Positions 7,130 through 13,706 of a stretch of 13,706 bases of DNA are shown one piece after another. The translations under genes and the position numbers were made by a program. This DNA is from Chloroflexi bacterium UBA4733 (GTDB taxonomy: Bacteria; Chloroflexota; UBA4733): NCBI GenBank assembly GCA_002404055.1, contig DHIZ01000346.1:1-13706 (forward strand). The letters are read 5' to 3'. Position 1 is the first letter of the stretch; each line of letters opens with the position of its first letter. A model generated the notes under the pieces. That model had not been told where the DNA came from. It did no database searches and saw only the letters and a program-made list of their open reading frames with translations.

Positions 7130-7130
7130 T
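7102..7130 (+). promoter_or_regulatory. Promoter TTGTGG-N17-TATAAT for the large methyltransferase operon
   Basis: A perfect -10 TATAAT (7125-7130) lies 17 bases after TTGTGG (7102-7107), which matches only the TTG half of a -35. Transcription would start near 7137, about 115 bases before the GTG start at 7253. The -10 overlaps the TAA stop of the cysteine-rich remnant. Confidence 0.5.
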
Positions 7131-7252
7131 GAGCAAAACTGCACTGAATTGTAGTGACATACTGGAGCGAAATGGGATTGTTCACGCAGGCACTCCACCA
7201 TGCTGGTGCCTCAAAGCCCACAGTACACGCACTTTTGGGGCGGCGCTAACTC

Positions 7253-10045
7253 GTGTCGCCCATGCAGTCGCCGTTCGGTGCTCACGGTTTGACCGCAGTT
7301 CCCCTGCCTCCCGCTGCCACTGATGCTGCCCGGCGGAGCATCCTCCGCCGCGGCTTTCCGGCAGACGGGATCGTGCAGGGCTACACTTTTTCCGCGGCCA
7401 CCGGCCAGAACGGGGAACGCGTGGGCACGAATGCTACGGTGTTCGCTGATGCCGTTCATCGCACACCCGCTCAGTACGCCAGCATGACGGTGTTCAATGT
7501 TCGGGACGGCCTGATCGAGCGAGCTGTTGTGGAGCAATTGGCGCAGTCAGCGGCGCCGTTTCATCTGCTTCACAAGGAAGGCCGCTTTTCGTTGTGGATT
7601 AGTGATCGTCAGTCTGGACAGTCCAGAAACGAATGCGTTAAAGATAGGATTGATTACGAGTGGCTGGATGAAGTATTGGCTGGTTTTGCCGACGATCTTA
7701 CTCCGGCGCGAATTATCGACGTCAAGCAAGATCGAGCTCGCTTCACACACCCAGCGTTCGCTGACATGCGGCCGTACCAGTTGGCGCTGTGGGCAATCGA
7801 GGCTACGCGGCCGGTCTTGGTGCGTACCTTCACTGCTGCTGTCGCCGAGGTACGCTCGACACTCAGGCAACAAGACGTCACCACAACTGAACAAACGATC
7901 CTGGAGATTGGTGTTCAGTTGCTTGGCGCGTGCATTTTGGGAGATACAGGTACGCTCGGCTCGGTGGCGCAGTCTCCCAATGTAGCGCTCAGCCTGCTCA
8001 TACGAGAAGCGCATGAACGCTTCCCCAGTTATTTCCGGCCGGAATTCATGGCGACGTATACCGAAGCGACAGCGCGAGCCTACGACATCCTGCGCCAGGT
8101 GAGCTATGCCAACTTTGTCCCCGATATGCTGACAGAACTCTACCGCAAGGCGTACCCTCCACAGCAAACGCGAGCGCTGGGACGCTACGACACGCCGCTG
8201 TACCTGACGCGCCGCATGTGGGAGGCCATCCCTGTCGAACTGCTCCCGCCCGATCAGCGCCTAACGGTGGACATGACCTGCGGATGGGGCAGTTTTCTCA
8301 TCGCCGGCTACGAGCGCCTGACCCGCTTGACCGATCAATCACGGAACCTACTACGGCCATCGTTGATCGGTAACGACAGCGATTACCTCACGGCACGCCT
8401 GGCTCGCCTAGCCCTACTGATCTCTACTTCCGATGATAGCTGGCACGTGGATGATGAGGACGCCCTGAGCTGGAATTGGCTCAGCACCCGGCGACCGAAC
8501 ATCATCGTCGGGAACCCGCCTTTTGCTGGAGACCGTAAGACGCAACGGTCAACTGGCGAACAGCCCACCCGCGCACAGCTTGCCGATCGCTTCCTTCAGC
8601 GTGCCATAGATCGCTTGGCTCCAGAGGGATACCTCGCAATGCTGGTTCCCCAATCTTTCGCTGTGGCGCAGGCATCACCGACAGTGCGTAAGGCACTCCT
8701 AGAGCAGTGCGATTTGTTCGAGTTGTGGGAGTTGCCCGTCGGAGTGTTTGAGAGCGGCAGCGGCAGAACGACGTCCCTGTTCGCACGCAAGAGACGAGAT
8801 ACGGCACTGCCAAATCACGCGCCGGTTCGGATTCGGACACTCCAGGGCCGTCGCACCCTGGAAGCGTTTAGAGAAACCGGCATCTTCACTTCGTCGACCA
8901 TCACAGGCGACCAATCGGCTTGGAGTGAACAGTCACGGAGGCCCCATGGCTCGACGAACACCCACATGATGGATTACCGTGCGATCATGGCGCCGGCAAA
9001 CTGGGGCGCCCTCCAGGAGCGGTGCCTGCGGCTGGATACAGTCGCGACGATCATATCGGGTGGCATCGAAGGAAGAAATCCCGAACGTAAGCGTAAAAGA
9101 GGCAATGTGATCCCAAAGCCCGTGCAGTGGCTCACTGGCGCGAAGCAGAGCATGCCGGATGCATTTCGGATCAATTATAATCACACTCGGGTTATCACAT
9201 ATCCAGACGATCTTGAGGGGCCACGCCTCAATGACGAAGAGTTGCTGGCCGGAAAGAAAGTGCTCGTCCTATCCGTTTCGGATCCGAGTTGGGGACAGCG
9301 GCTGAAGGTGGCCATCGAGGATCGCGGCTGTTACGTCTCCAACAGCTTCTGGGTAGTCGTCCCCAAGCCCTTCGGTGACGCTCCACCGTATGCACACGAG
9401 GTCATCGCTGCCGTCGTGCAGTGGAAAGTCGCCAACGCCTGGATAATAGAACACCTGAAGTATCCCGGCATCCCAGCGAACGCCCTTCACGAACTTCCAT
9501 TTCCGGTCCAACTGAGCGATACCGACCAAGGGTCCCTGGCTGCGGCGGTGCAGGCCCTGACCCAGGCGGCTATCCAGGGAGAACCGGCACCACGAGCGGC
9601 AACCGCGCGGATTGATGACATTCTGCGGGCTGCGTACGACCTGGATACGGCAACCTACGACCGGTTACGCATCGTCGCAGAGTGGGACCAGACTGCCCTG
9701 GTGAGCGTTGACCCACTTCCCGTTAGCGATGTTGACGCACCGCATATCCTGCGCGGCGTTGTCGAGGCTGTTGAACCAGCCCAGGGCCGAATCACCCTCT
9801 GGATTGACGAGTTCGACGCCTTGCAGCACGTCCCCATCGATCCTGCCATGCCCGGTTGGCTGCTTCGTCCCGGCGCACCCTTCCGTGTCCACGTGCCGAA
9901 GGCTGCCGCTCGCCAACGCAGCCTGGCAGGGATTCGCTGCGGACGCTTCGAGGTACAAGAATACGCATATCTTGATGAGGCAGAACTTTTGGCTTCCCTG
10001 TCTGAGCAACTCTATCGAGACGCTGAGGCGGTGCATGGCCGATGA
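7253..10045 (+). CDS. Large gamma-class N6-adenine DNA methyltransferase (Eco57I/type IIG-like)
   Basis: A 930-residue protein whose middle third is a gamma-group adenine methyltransferase: motif X-like GRYDTPLYLTRRM (residues 310-322), SAM-binding motif I VDMTCGWGSFL (339-349), catalytic motif IV IIVGNPPFAG (417-426), and LAMLVPQSFA. Residues about 1-180 are an unassigned N-terminal domain (GLIERAVVEQL, FHLLHKEGRFSLWI, RIIDVKQ), 180-300 look helical, and 590-780 resemble an Eco57I/HsdS-like target-recognition region (RLDTVATIISGGIEG; later LKYPGIPANALHELPFP). The last 130 residues look like a small beta domain. N-terminal domain, helical connector, methylase, recognition domain is the order of type IIG restriction-modification enzymes, but no certain nuclease motif is visible. 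GTG 7253 is the first possible start (stop at 7247); ATG 7262 is an alternative. The end overlaps the MBL gene by 11 bases, indicating an operon and probably a shared job, plausibly phage defence. Confidence 0.85.
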   Translation: MSPMQSPFGAHGLTAVPLPPAATDAARRSILRRGFPADGIVQGYTFSAATGQNGERVGTNATVFADAVHRTPAQYASMTVFNVRDGLIERAVVEQLAQSAAPFHLLHKEGRFSLWISDRQSGQSRNECVKDRIDYEWLDEVLAGFADDLTPARIIDVKQDRARFTHPAFADMRPYQLALWAIEATRPVLVRTFTAAVAEVRSTLRQQDVTTTEQTILEIGVQLLGACILGDTGTLGSVAQSPNVALSLLIREAHERFPSYFRPEFMATYTEATARAYDILRQVSYANFVPDMLTELYRKAYPPQQTRALGRYDTPLYLTRRMWEAIPVELLPPDQRLTVDMTCGWGSFLIAGYERLTRLTDQSRNLLRPSLIGNDSDYLTARLARLALLISTSDDSWHVDDEDALSWNWLSTRRPNIIVGNPPFAGDRKTQRSTGEQPTRAQLADRFLQRAIDRLAPEGYLAMLVPQSFAVAQASPTVRKALLEQCDLFELWELPVGVFESGSGRTTSLFARKRRDTALPNHAPVRIRTLQGRRTLEAFRETGIFTSSTITGDQSAWSEQSRRPHGSTNTHMMDYRAIMAPANWGALQERCLRLDTVATIISGGIEGRNPERKRKRGNVIPKPVQWLTGAKQSMPDAFRINYNHTRVITYPDDLEGPRLNDEELLAGKKVLVLSVSDPSWGQRLKVAIEDRGCYVSNSFWVVVPKPFGDAPPYAHEVIAAVVQWKVANAWIIEHLKYPGIPANALHELPFPVQLSDTDQGSLAAAVQALTQAAIQGEPAPRAATARIDDILRAAYDLDTATYDRLRIVAEWDQTALVSVDPLPVSDVDAPHILRGVVEAVEPAQGRITLWIDEFDALQHVPIDPAMPGWLLRPGAPFRVHVPKAAARQRSLAGIRCGRFEVQEYAYLDEAELLASLSEQLYRDAEAVHGR

Positions 10046-11126
10046 CCTCACCATCCGTCTTGCGGTGCTGGATGTGGGACAGGGCGACACGATCGTCGTT
10101 TCTGTTCTGGAGACCGGGGAGGCCGTCGTCGTTGACTGCGCCGATTCCGAAGCGGTGTTCCACTATCTCAGGCACGAGGGAATCACGTCCATTCGCGGGC
10201 TTCTCATCACTCATCTCCATGCAGACCATTACAAGGACGCAGTCGCGTTTCTTCAGAACTGTCAGAGTGAACTCGGGCACAGTTGCGATGAGGTCTTCAT
10301 CAACCTTCCCGCGCTCACCAAGGCCCAGGCGTTAGGTTTGTTGGGAGATGACGCCGGGGCATTGGAGGACAGTGACAGACATTCTACGGGCGAACAGGGA
10401 ACAACGTTTCGGAGTCGTGCGCGACGGACAACATGGCAAGGGTTTCAACAGTGGCGGTCGCGTAACCCCGAGCGTTTTCACCTGCTGTGCGCTGGTGAGC
10501 ATGTGCCGGAATTTGGCCGCGTGACAGTTCCGGTTATTGAGCCGTTGTACCCCGTCAATGGCGAACTGCCTGACCTCCTTGGACTTGGCTTCAACAACTT
10601 GTCCAGCGTTCTTCGAATCAATGGCCCCGGCTGCTCGGCGCTTCTCACGGGTGATATCGAACCAGCGGGCTGGGCGCGGCTTCCCCGCAACAGCCACCTG
10701 CGCTGCGGCGTGCTGAAGTTTCCGCACCATGGCGCCTGGAGTGATCCCGATGTTGGTATCATCCTCGACGCGGTGGCCCCGTCGATTGTGGTTCTCTCGG
10801 TCGGTACCGACGGCAACCGGTATGACCATCCCAACCTTCACGTGTTTTCCGCCCTGGCGGAACGTGGCGTCCACCTGCTCTGCACGCAAGCAACACAGCG
10901 ATGTGGTCTGGTCAACGAGTCGGTGACACGTAATGCGGTAATGACAGACTTTACAGCCGAAGCAGGCAAGGGAGGGATTGGGGTAACGACCTCAAGGGGG
11001 TGCCCGTGCGCAGGAACGGTCGTGATCGACCTTACTGACCAACCTCATATCAGGCAGCCAACTCGCGCCTTCCATCGCGATGCGATTATTAAGAGGTACT
11101 ACCCGACGCATCGGTGCGAGTTTTGA
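10035..11126 (+). CDS. ComEC-like metallo-beta-lactamase-fold hydrolase
   Basis: A 363-residue MBL-fold protein resembling the stand-alone C-terminal domain of ComEC/Rec2. It begins LAVLDVGQGDTIVV, the ComEC-type opening, and has the metal motif THLHADH (His60, His62, Asp64, His65), LLTGDIE with Asp207, and KFPHHGAWSDPDV with His231-His232, followed by VAPSIVVLSVG and a DHPN segment. All metal ligands are present, so it should bind two metal ions and hydrolyse a phosphodiester or related bond; ComEC MBL domains are implicated in degrading DNA. No membrane segment or signal peptide is seen, so it is cytoplasmic. An inserted region (about residues 95-165) separates the first motif from the rest. 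ATG 10035 lies inside the end of the methyltransferase gene (ATGGCCGATGA overlap), so the two are translationally coupled. It is the best candidate effector of the block; function is inference. Confidence 0.87.
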   Translation: MADDLTIRLAVLDVGQGDTIVVSVLETGEAVVVDCADSEAVFHYLRHEGITSIRGLLITHLHADHYKDAVAFLQNCQSELGHSCDEVFINLPALTKAQALGLLGDDAGALEDSDRHSTGEQGTTFRSRARRTTWQGFQQWRSRNPERFHLLCAGEHVPEFGRVTVPVIEPLYPVNGELPDLLGLGFNNLSSVLRINGPGCSALLTGDIEPAGWARLPRNSHLRCGVLKFPHHGAWSDPDVGIILDAVAPSIVVLSVGTDGNRYDHPNLHVFSALAERGVHLLCTQATQRCGLVNESVTRNAVMTDFTAEAGKGGIGVTTSRGCPCAGTVVIDLTDQPHIRQPTRAFHRDAIIKRYYPTHRCEF

Positions 11127-11437
11127 TCCTACGAGCAGTCCGCCTTTGTCAACCGCCGCGACGTCAAGGACGGCAAGGATGCGGCCCTGACCGAAGCCAC
11201 AGTCTCATTGAGTTCCTCATCCGCTGTCAGGACACGCACTGTTGATACCATCGCCGCTCTTCTGCTTCCATTGTTTGCGCTGGCACCACCCGGTAGACGA
11301 CGCGCCCGCCATCGTTCCTACCAACGATGTGCTGGCTACTGTCGGCACTCGAGCGTCATGCACGGAGTACAACGAGCCGCAATCCGAGTTGCCTGGGGCA
11401 TACGCGTCTGACTTTTGACAGCAGGCCGTAGACAGAG
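11127..11437 (+). other. Degraded stretch without an intact gene
   Basis: About 310 bases between the MBL gene and the next promoter. The first 90 bases read well in one frame (SYEQSAFVNRRDVKDGKDAA, then LTEATVSL), and a one-base shift at about 11201 would continue it as SLIEFLIRCQDTHC before a stop. A further stretch near 11290-11415 reads VDDAPAIVPTNDVLATVG in a different frame and ends at TGA. No start codon with a ribosome binding site is seen. I read these as remnants of one or two decayed genes that I cannot name. A TTGACA at 11415-11420 has no matching -10. Confidence 0.35.
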
Positions 11438-11439
11438 AT

Positions 11440-11468
11440 CTGACATTGTCGGGATTCCATGATACAGT
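11440..11468 (+). promoter_or_regulatory. Promoter CTGACA-N17-TACAGT for the XRE-ImmA/PIN module
   Basis: CTGACA (11440-11445, 5 of 6 matches to the -35) is separated by exactly 17 bases from TACAGT (11463-11468, 4 of 6 matches to the -10). A start near 11475 would lie 20 bases before the GTG at 11495 and about 180 before the ATG at 11658. This makes the last module independent of the methyltransferase operon. Confidence 0.5.
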
Positions 11469-11494
11469 CAGTTCATTGGGCAGCGAGGAGAATA

Positions 11495-11638
11495 GTGGCG
11501 CCGGATCGTTTGCTCGTGGGCGTAGGCGACCCGCAGGATGTCGCCCAGGCGGTTCTTAAGGTGCTCACCGCGTCGCTCCGTCAGGTCGCTGGATTTCCGC
11601 TTCGGCTTCCCGGTTGGCCGGCAGCAAACGCGGCATGA
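11495..11638 (+). CDS. Possible small protein (47 residues) leading the XRE-ImmA/PIN operon
   Basis: A GTG at 11495 is preceded by a strong Shine-Dalgarno GAGGAG (11485-11490), 4 bases away and just downstream of the proposed promoter. The frame runs 47 codons to TGA 11636-11638: MAPDRLLVGVGDPQDVAQAV, a helix-like KVLTASLRQV, then a Pro/Gly-rich end. It ends 19 bases before the start of the XRE-ImmA gene. No homologous family is recognised. It may be a genuine small protein, a leader peptide that tunes translation of the next gene, or chance; the ribosome binding site is the main support. Its initial gap is a little short for an optimal start. Confidence 0.4.
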   Translation: MAPDRLLVGVGDPQDVAQAVLKVLTASLRQVAGFPLRLPGWPAANAA

Positions 11639-11657
11639 TGACAACTGGCAACTGAAC

Positions 11658-12893
11658 ATGGACGAAGACATCCTCACAATAATCGAACCGAGCGAACTGG
11701 GGCGACGGCTCCAGGAGGCGCGCAAGGCCAGTAGCCGGACGCAGCAGGACGTGGCCGACCATCTGGGGGTAGCGCGCACGACCCTTACTGCTATCGAAAA
11801 AGGTGAGCGGCGTATCCAGCCGGGTGAGCTCATTCGACTCGCCGCCCTTTTTGGCCGCAGTGTCGGGGAGTTCTTGCGCCAGTCGCAACCGGCGGCGCCC
11901 TTCGCTGTGCAGTTGCGGGCAGTGCTCGGTCCGACGGCTGACGTGGCAGAGCAGATTGCGCCCGGACTGCTGGAGTTTCAGCGGCTCTGTGAAGACTATG
12001 TGGAGTTGGAGCAGGTCTGCGGGGCGCCTCTCCAGCATGCGTATCCGAATCCCTACGACATCCGCAGCCTGACGCCTGAACTCGCGGCTGAGGACGTTGC
12101 CATTGCCGAGCGCAACCGCCTCGGTCTGGGCGACGGCCCGTTGTTGTCGCTGCGTCAGGTGCTGGAAAACGATGTCGGCTTGCGCATCTTTTTTATCGAG
12201 TTGCCGCCGCGCATCGCCGGAATGTTTGCCTACACCGAACAGCTTGGCGGCTGCATTGCGATCAACCGCAACCACCCGGCGGAGCGCGGTCGGCTGACGC
12301 TGGCCCATGACTACGCGCATTTCCTCACCAAACGTTTCCAACCGGAAGTGACGCCAGTGGGCCGCTACGAGCGCCTGCCGGATCACGAGCGTTTCGCCGA
12401 CGCTTTCGCCCGCAACTTCCTTCTGCCGGCGGCCGGGTTGCGCCGGCGCTTTCACGAGTTGCAGCGCAGCCGTGAGCAGCGCGTCACGCCGGCTGACTTA
12501 TGCACGCTGGCCCACCGGTATTTCGTGTCCGTCGAGGCCCTGGCCCGGCGGCTGGAGGAGTTGCGGCTGCTCCCGCTCGGCACGTGGGACCGATTGGCTG
12601 CCCGCGGCTTCCGGGTTCGTGAGGCCCAGGAGTTGCTGCACCTCACGCCGCACCAGGAGGCTGACCGCGAACTACCAGTGCGCTACCTCTACCTCGCCGC
12701 CGAAGCCTTGGAACGGGGCGACCTGACTGAGGGACAGTTCGCTCGCTTTGTGCGCTTGGACCGCCTGGCGGCTCGAGAACTGGCCTTGCACCTTGCCAGC
12801 CGCGATCTGCTGGACAGCGACGGCACGCTGACGACCTTGCCGCTGGATCTTGGAGAGTCATTGGCGGGACCAGGCGCCCGATCCTTGGCATGA
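11658..12893 (+). CDS. XRE helix-turn-helix fused to ImmA/IrrE metallopeptidase domain
   Basis: A 411-residue two-domain protein. Residues about 13-72 are a Cro/C1-type helix-turn-helix (LGRRLQEARKASSRTQQDVA, LGVARTTLTAIEKGERRI). Residues about 165-300 are an ImmA/IrrE (COG2856) peptidase domain: IAGMFAYTEQLGGCIAINRN, the metal motif LAHDYAHFL, and ERFADAFARNFLLP, whose Glu244 is the expected third zinc ligand. The canonical HExxH is HDYAH here (His217, Asp218, His221): the general-base Glu is replaced by Asp. Family members cleave or bind a partner repressor, as in ImmA/ImmR and IrrE/DdrO. The C-terminal 110 residues are helical and of unknown role. I chose ATG 11658 because the helix-turn-helix starts just after it; an in-frame extension to 11538 has atypical composition and overlaps the small ORF. 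Its stop overlaps the PIN gene start, so the two are coupled, in the order antitoxin or regulator first, toxin second. Confidence 0.87.
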   Translation: MDEDILTIIEPSELGRRLQEARKASSRTQQDVADHLGVARTTLTAIEKGERRIQPGELIRLAALFGRSVGEFLRQSQPAAPFAVQLRAVLGPTADVAEQIAPGLLEFQRLCEDYVELEQVCGAPLQHAYPNPYDIRSLTPELAAEDVAIAERNRLGLGDGPLLSLRQVLENDVGLRIFFIELPPRIAGMFAYTEQLGGCIAINRNHPAERGRLTLAHDYAHFLTKRFQPEVTPVGRYERLPDHERFADAFARNFLLPAAGLRRRFHELQRSREQRVTPADLCTLAHRYFVSVEALARRLEELRLLPLGTWDRLAARGFRVREAQELLHLTPHQEADRELPVRYLYLAAEALERGDLTEGQFARFVRLDRLAARELALHLASRDLLDSDGTLTTLPLDLGESLAGPGARSLA

Positions 12894-13474
12894 GTGATCT
12901 CCCAGTGAATGCCGAATCGCGCGTGTACCTGCTCGTACTGCTTGATGCCTGTTGTCTGCTCAATCTCTGCGCCACGCGGCTCATCGTGGATATCCTGCGT
13001 GCCCTTCCCTTGCGCTTCGCTGTCGCTGATCGCGCCGCAGCAGAGGTGCGCTACCTCCGCCGTGGTGGCGATGGCCAGGACGCCGACGTTCGGGAGCCGA
13101 TTGACATACAACCATTGGTCGCCGTCGGATTGCTGGACATTTTCGCCTTCGCAACGACGGATGAGGAGGCGAGTTTTGTCAACTTCGCCGCCAACATTGA
13201 TGATGGCGAAGCGATGACCTGCGCGCTGGCCTGGCATCGGCAGGCTGCAGTCGCCACCGATGATCTGAAGACTTTGCGCATCTTGAGGGCACTCGCCCCG
13301 CCGTTGCCGACCTACACCACGGCTAACCTCCTGCGCCAGTGGGCAGACGAGCAAAAGGTAGCGGGACCTGACCTGAAGCGCGTCCTAGTCGATATTGAGG
13401 AACGCGCCCGCTTTGTACCTGGTCGCCACGACCCCCTGCGGCTATGGTGGCTGACGGCGAAACGGGAGGGATAG
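12890..13474 (+). CDS. PIN-domain-like nuclease, probable toxin partner of XRE-ImmA
   Basis: A 194-residue protein with the acidic pattern of a PIN-domain ribonuclease: LLDACCLLNL with Asp19 at the first strand, AAAEVRYL with Glu52, NIDDGEAMTCALA with Asp104/Asp105 and Glu107, and VATDDLKTLRIL with Asp124/Asp125. These are the four acidic positions that hold Mg2+ or Mn2+ in VapC-like nucleases. The domain occupies about residues 15-150; the last 45 residues are an unassigned tail. ATG 12890 overlaps the stop of the XRE-ImmA gene (ATGA), a typical translational coupling for toxin-antitoxin pairs. The small antitoxin usual for VapC is absent, and the large XRE-ImmA protein takes that place. The PIN call is from motif spacing; a DUF4411-like or other PIN subfamily is possible. 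Toxicity is inference. Confidence 0.72.
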   Translation: MSDLPVNAESRVYLLVLLDACCLLNLCATRLIVDILRALPLRFAVADRAAAEVRYLRRGGDGQDADVREPIDIQPLVAVGLLDIFAFATTDEEASFVNFAANIDDGEAMTCALAWHRQAAVATDDLKTLRILRALAPPLPTYTTANLLRQWADEQKVAGPDLKRVLVDIEERARFVPGRHDPLRLWWLTAKREG

Positions 13475-13590
13475 GAAACTGGCCCGGAGCGAGCGGCGAT
13501 TGCCGGGTACAGGCTGACGAGAGAGAATGTGACTGCTGTTGAACCTCCAGAGGCAAGTTGCGAGACGTCCACCGGCCCGTAAACGTAGCT

Positions 13591-13675
13591 GTTGGCGAAG
13601 TCGGGATTCTGGTCGTGGTGGCCGCTCACCCGACGATTCATGACTTTGTTGGCGAACTCCGGGCTTCCGTCGCGG
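13591..13675 (-). repeat. Imperfect 57-base direct repeat (TTCGCCAAC units)
   Basis: Read on the minus strand, TTCGCCAAC occurs at 13648-13656 and again at 13591-13599, exactly 57 bases (19 codons) apart. Each copy is preceded by a GA-C--A--CCCG-- context and encodes (S/N)P(E/D)FAN. In-frame spacing suggests a repeat within a protein, although two copies could be chance. Confidence 0.35.
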
Positions 13676-13684
13676 CGGGTGCCC

Positions 13685-13706
13685 GCCCGCCCGTAAACGG
13701 GCGGGC
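13685..13706. repeat. Perfect GC-rich hairpin at the window end
   Basis: GCCCGCCCG (13685-13693) and CGGGCGGGC (13698-13706) are perfect 9-base complements around a TAAA loop, and the window stops on the last base of the right arm. No T-tract follows or precedes within the window. It could be a terminator stem, part of a longer palindrome, or the reason an assembly broke here. Confidence 0.6.

Larger units (their letters stand above)
13475..13706 (-). other. Minus-strand reading frame with repeats, unidentified, cut by window end
   Basis: On the minus strand a frame is open from the window edge through 13475 and stays open into the antisense of the PIN gene (stop at 13312). Its part outside the PIN gene contains VYG...DGSPEFANKV and then DQNPDFANSYVYG, followed by PVDVSQLASGGSTAVTFSL, which looks like an extracellular or beta-sandwich protein. 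No family is recognised and the true 3' end is unclear because reading on means overlapping the PIN gene. It may be the decayed end of a gene that starts beyond the window. Confidence 0.3.

Noticed and set aside
7129..7323. Open frame from ATG 7129 (MSKTALNCSDIL)
   Set aside because: It begins inside the -10 hexamer of the proposed promoter, overlaps the start of the large methylase in another frame and has no recognisable motif.
9708..10034. Upstream extension of the MBL reading frame to 9708
   Set aside because: This part overlaps the end of the methylase gene in another frame and does not resemble MBL proteins, which begin at the LAVLDVGQGD segment.
11085..11126. Possible terminator at the end of the MBL gene (CGCA/TGCG stem then GTTTT)
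   Set aside because: The stem is only 4 base pairs and lies within the coding end; too weak to call.
11415..11420. Perfect -35 TTGACA
   Set aside because: No -10-like hexamer lies 16-18 bases downstream (ATCTGA at 17); CTGACA-N17-TACAGT just after it is the better promoter.
11565..12455. 296-residue minus-strand open frame opposite XRE-ImmA
   Set aside because: Antisense of a strongly supported gene, no recognisable domain and no ribosome binding site.
12689..13354. 221-residue minus-strand open frame across the XRE-ImmA/PIN junction
   Set aside because: Antisense to both genes, whose motifs and ATGA overlap are convincing.

Overview
The window is a GC-rich bacterial segment. I infer Chloroflexota or a close relative: an ECF sigma factor with a VLQY-type helix 4, a DUF2807 head-GIN domain, a Uma2 endonuclease, a GT39-type glycosyltransferase and a hybrid sensor kinase commonly occur together there. 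No rRNA, tRNA, CRISPR array, transposase or integrase was seen, so the assignment rests on gene families alone.

Layout. Bases 1-3539 are largely decayed. They hold the tail of an ECF sigma factor running out of frame into the tail of a DUF2807 protein, an intact Uma2 gene (459-1148), a minus-strand GT39 glycosyltransferase broken by one in-frame TGA (1192-2733), and a hybrid histidine kinase that lost its middle (2989-3539). Bases 2734-2988, between the glycosyltransferase and kinase starts, hold no gene I can support. Bases 3552-5043 carry an apparently intact pair: a flavoprotein of the phosphopantothenoylcysteine-decarboxylase fold and a dienelactone-hydrolase-like alpha/beta hydrolase. 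An orphan HigA/XRE-type DNA-binding protein follows (5142-5528).

Bases 5584-11126 form a DNA-modification block: a beta-class TSPPY methyltransferase (5776-6897) preceded by a nested inverted repeat over its ribosome binding site, a decayed 6898-7129 spacer ending in a consensus -10, a 930-residue gamma-class adenine methyltransferase with a large N-terminal region (7253-10045), and a ComEC-like metallo-beta-lactamase-fold protein that overlaps it (10035-11126). No classical restriction endonuclease is recognisable. The MBL protein, or the N-terminal part of the large methyltransferase, is the best candidate effector, which makes this the likeliest place for an undescribed defence system.

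After a degraded 300-base stretch comes a second module with its own promoter: a possible 47-residue small protein (11495-11638), an XRE-ImmA/IrrE protein with an unusual HDxxH motif (11658-12893), and a PIN-domain protein joined by an ATGA overlap (12890-13474). This has the layout of a toxin-antitoxin or protease-controlled nuclease unit. The last 230 bases hold an unidentified minus-strand reading frame with a 57-base imperfect repeat and end exactly on a GC-rich hairpin. Decayed chromosomal genes on the left and modification, HTH and PIN genes on the right suggest an accessory or defence island in a region losing ordinary genes.
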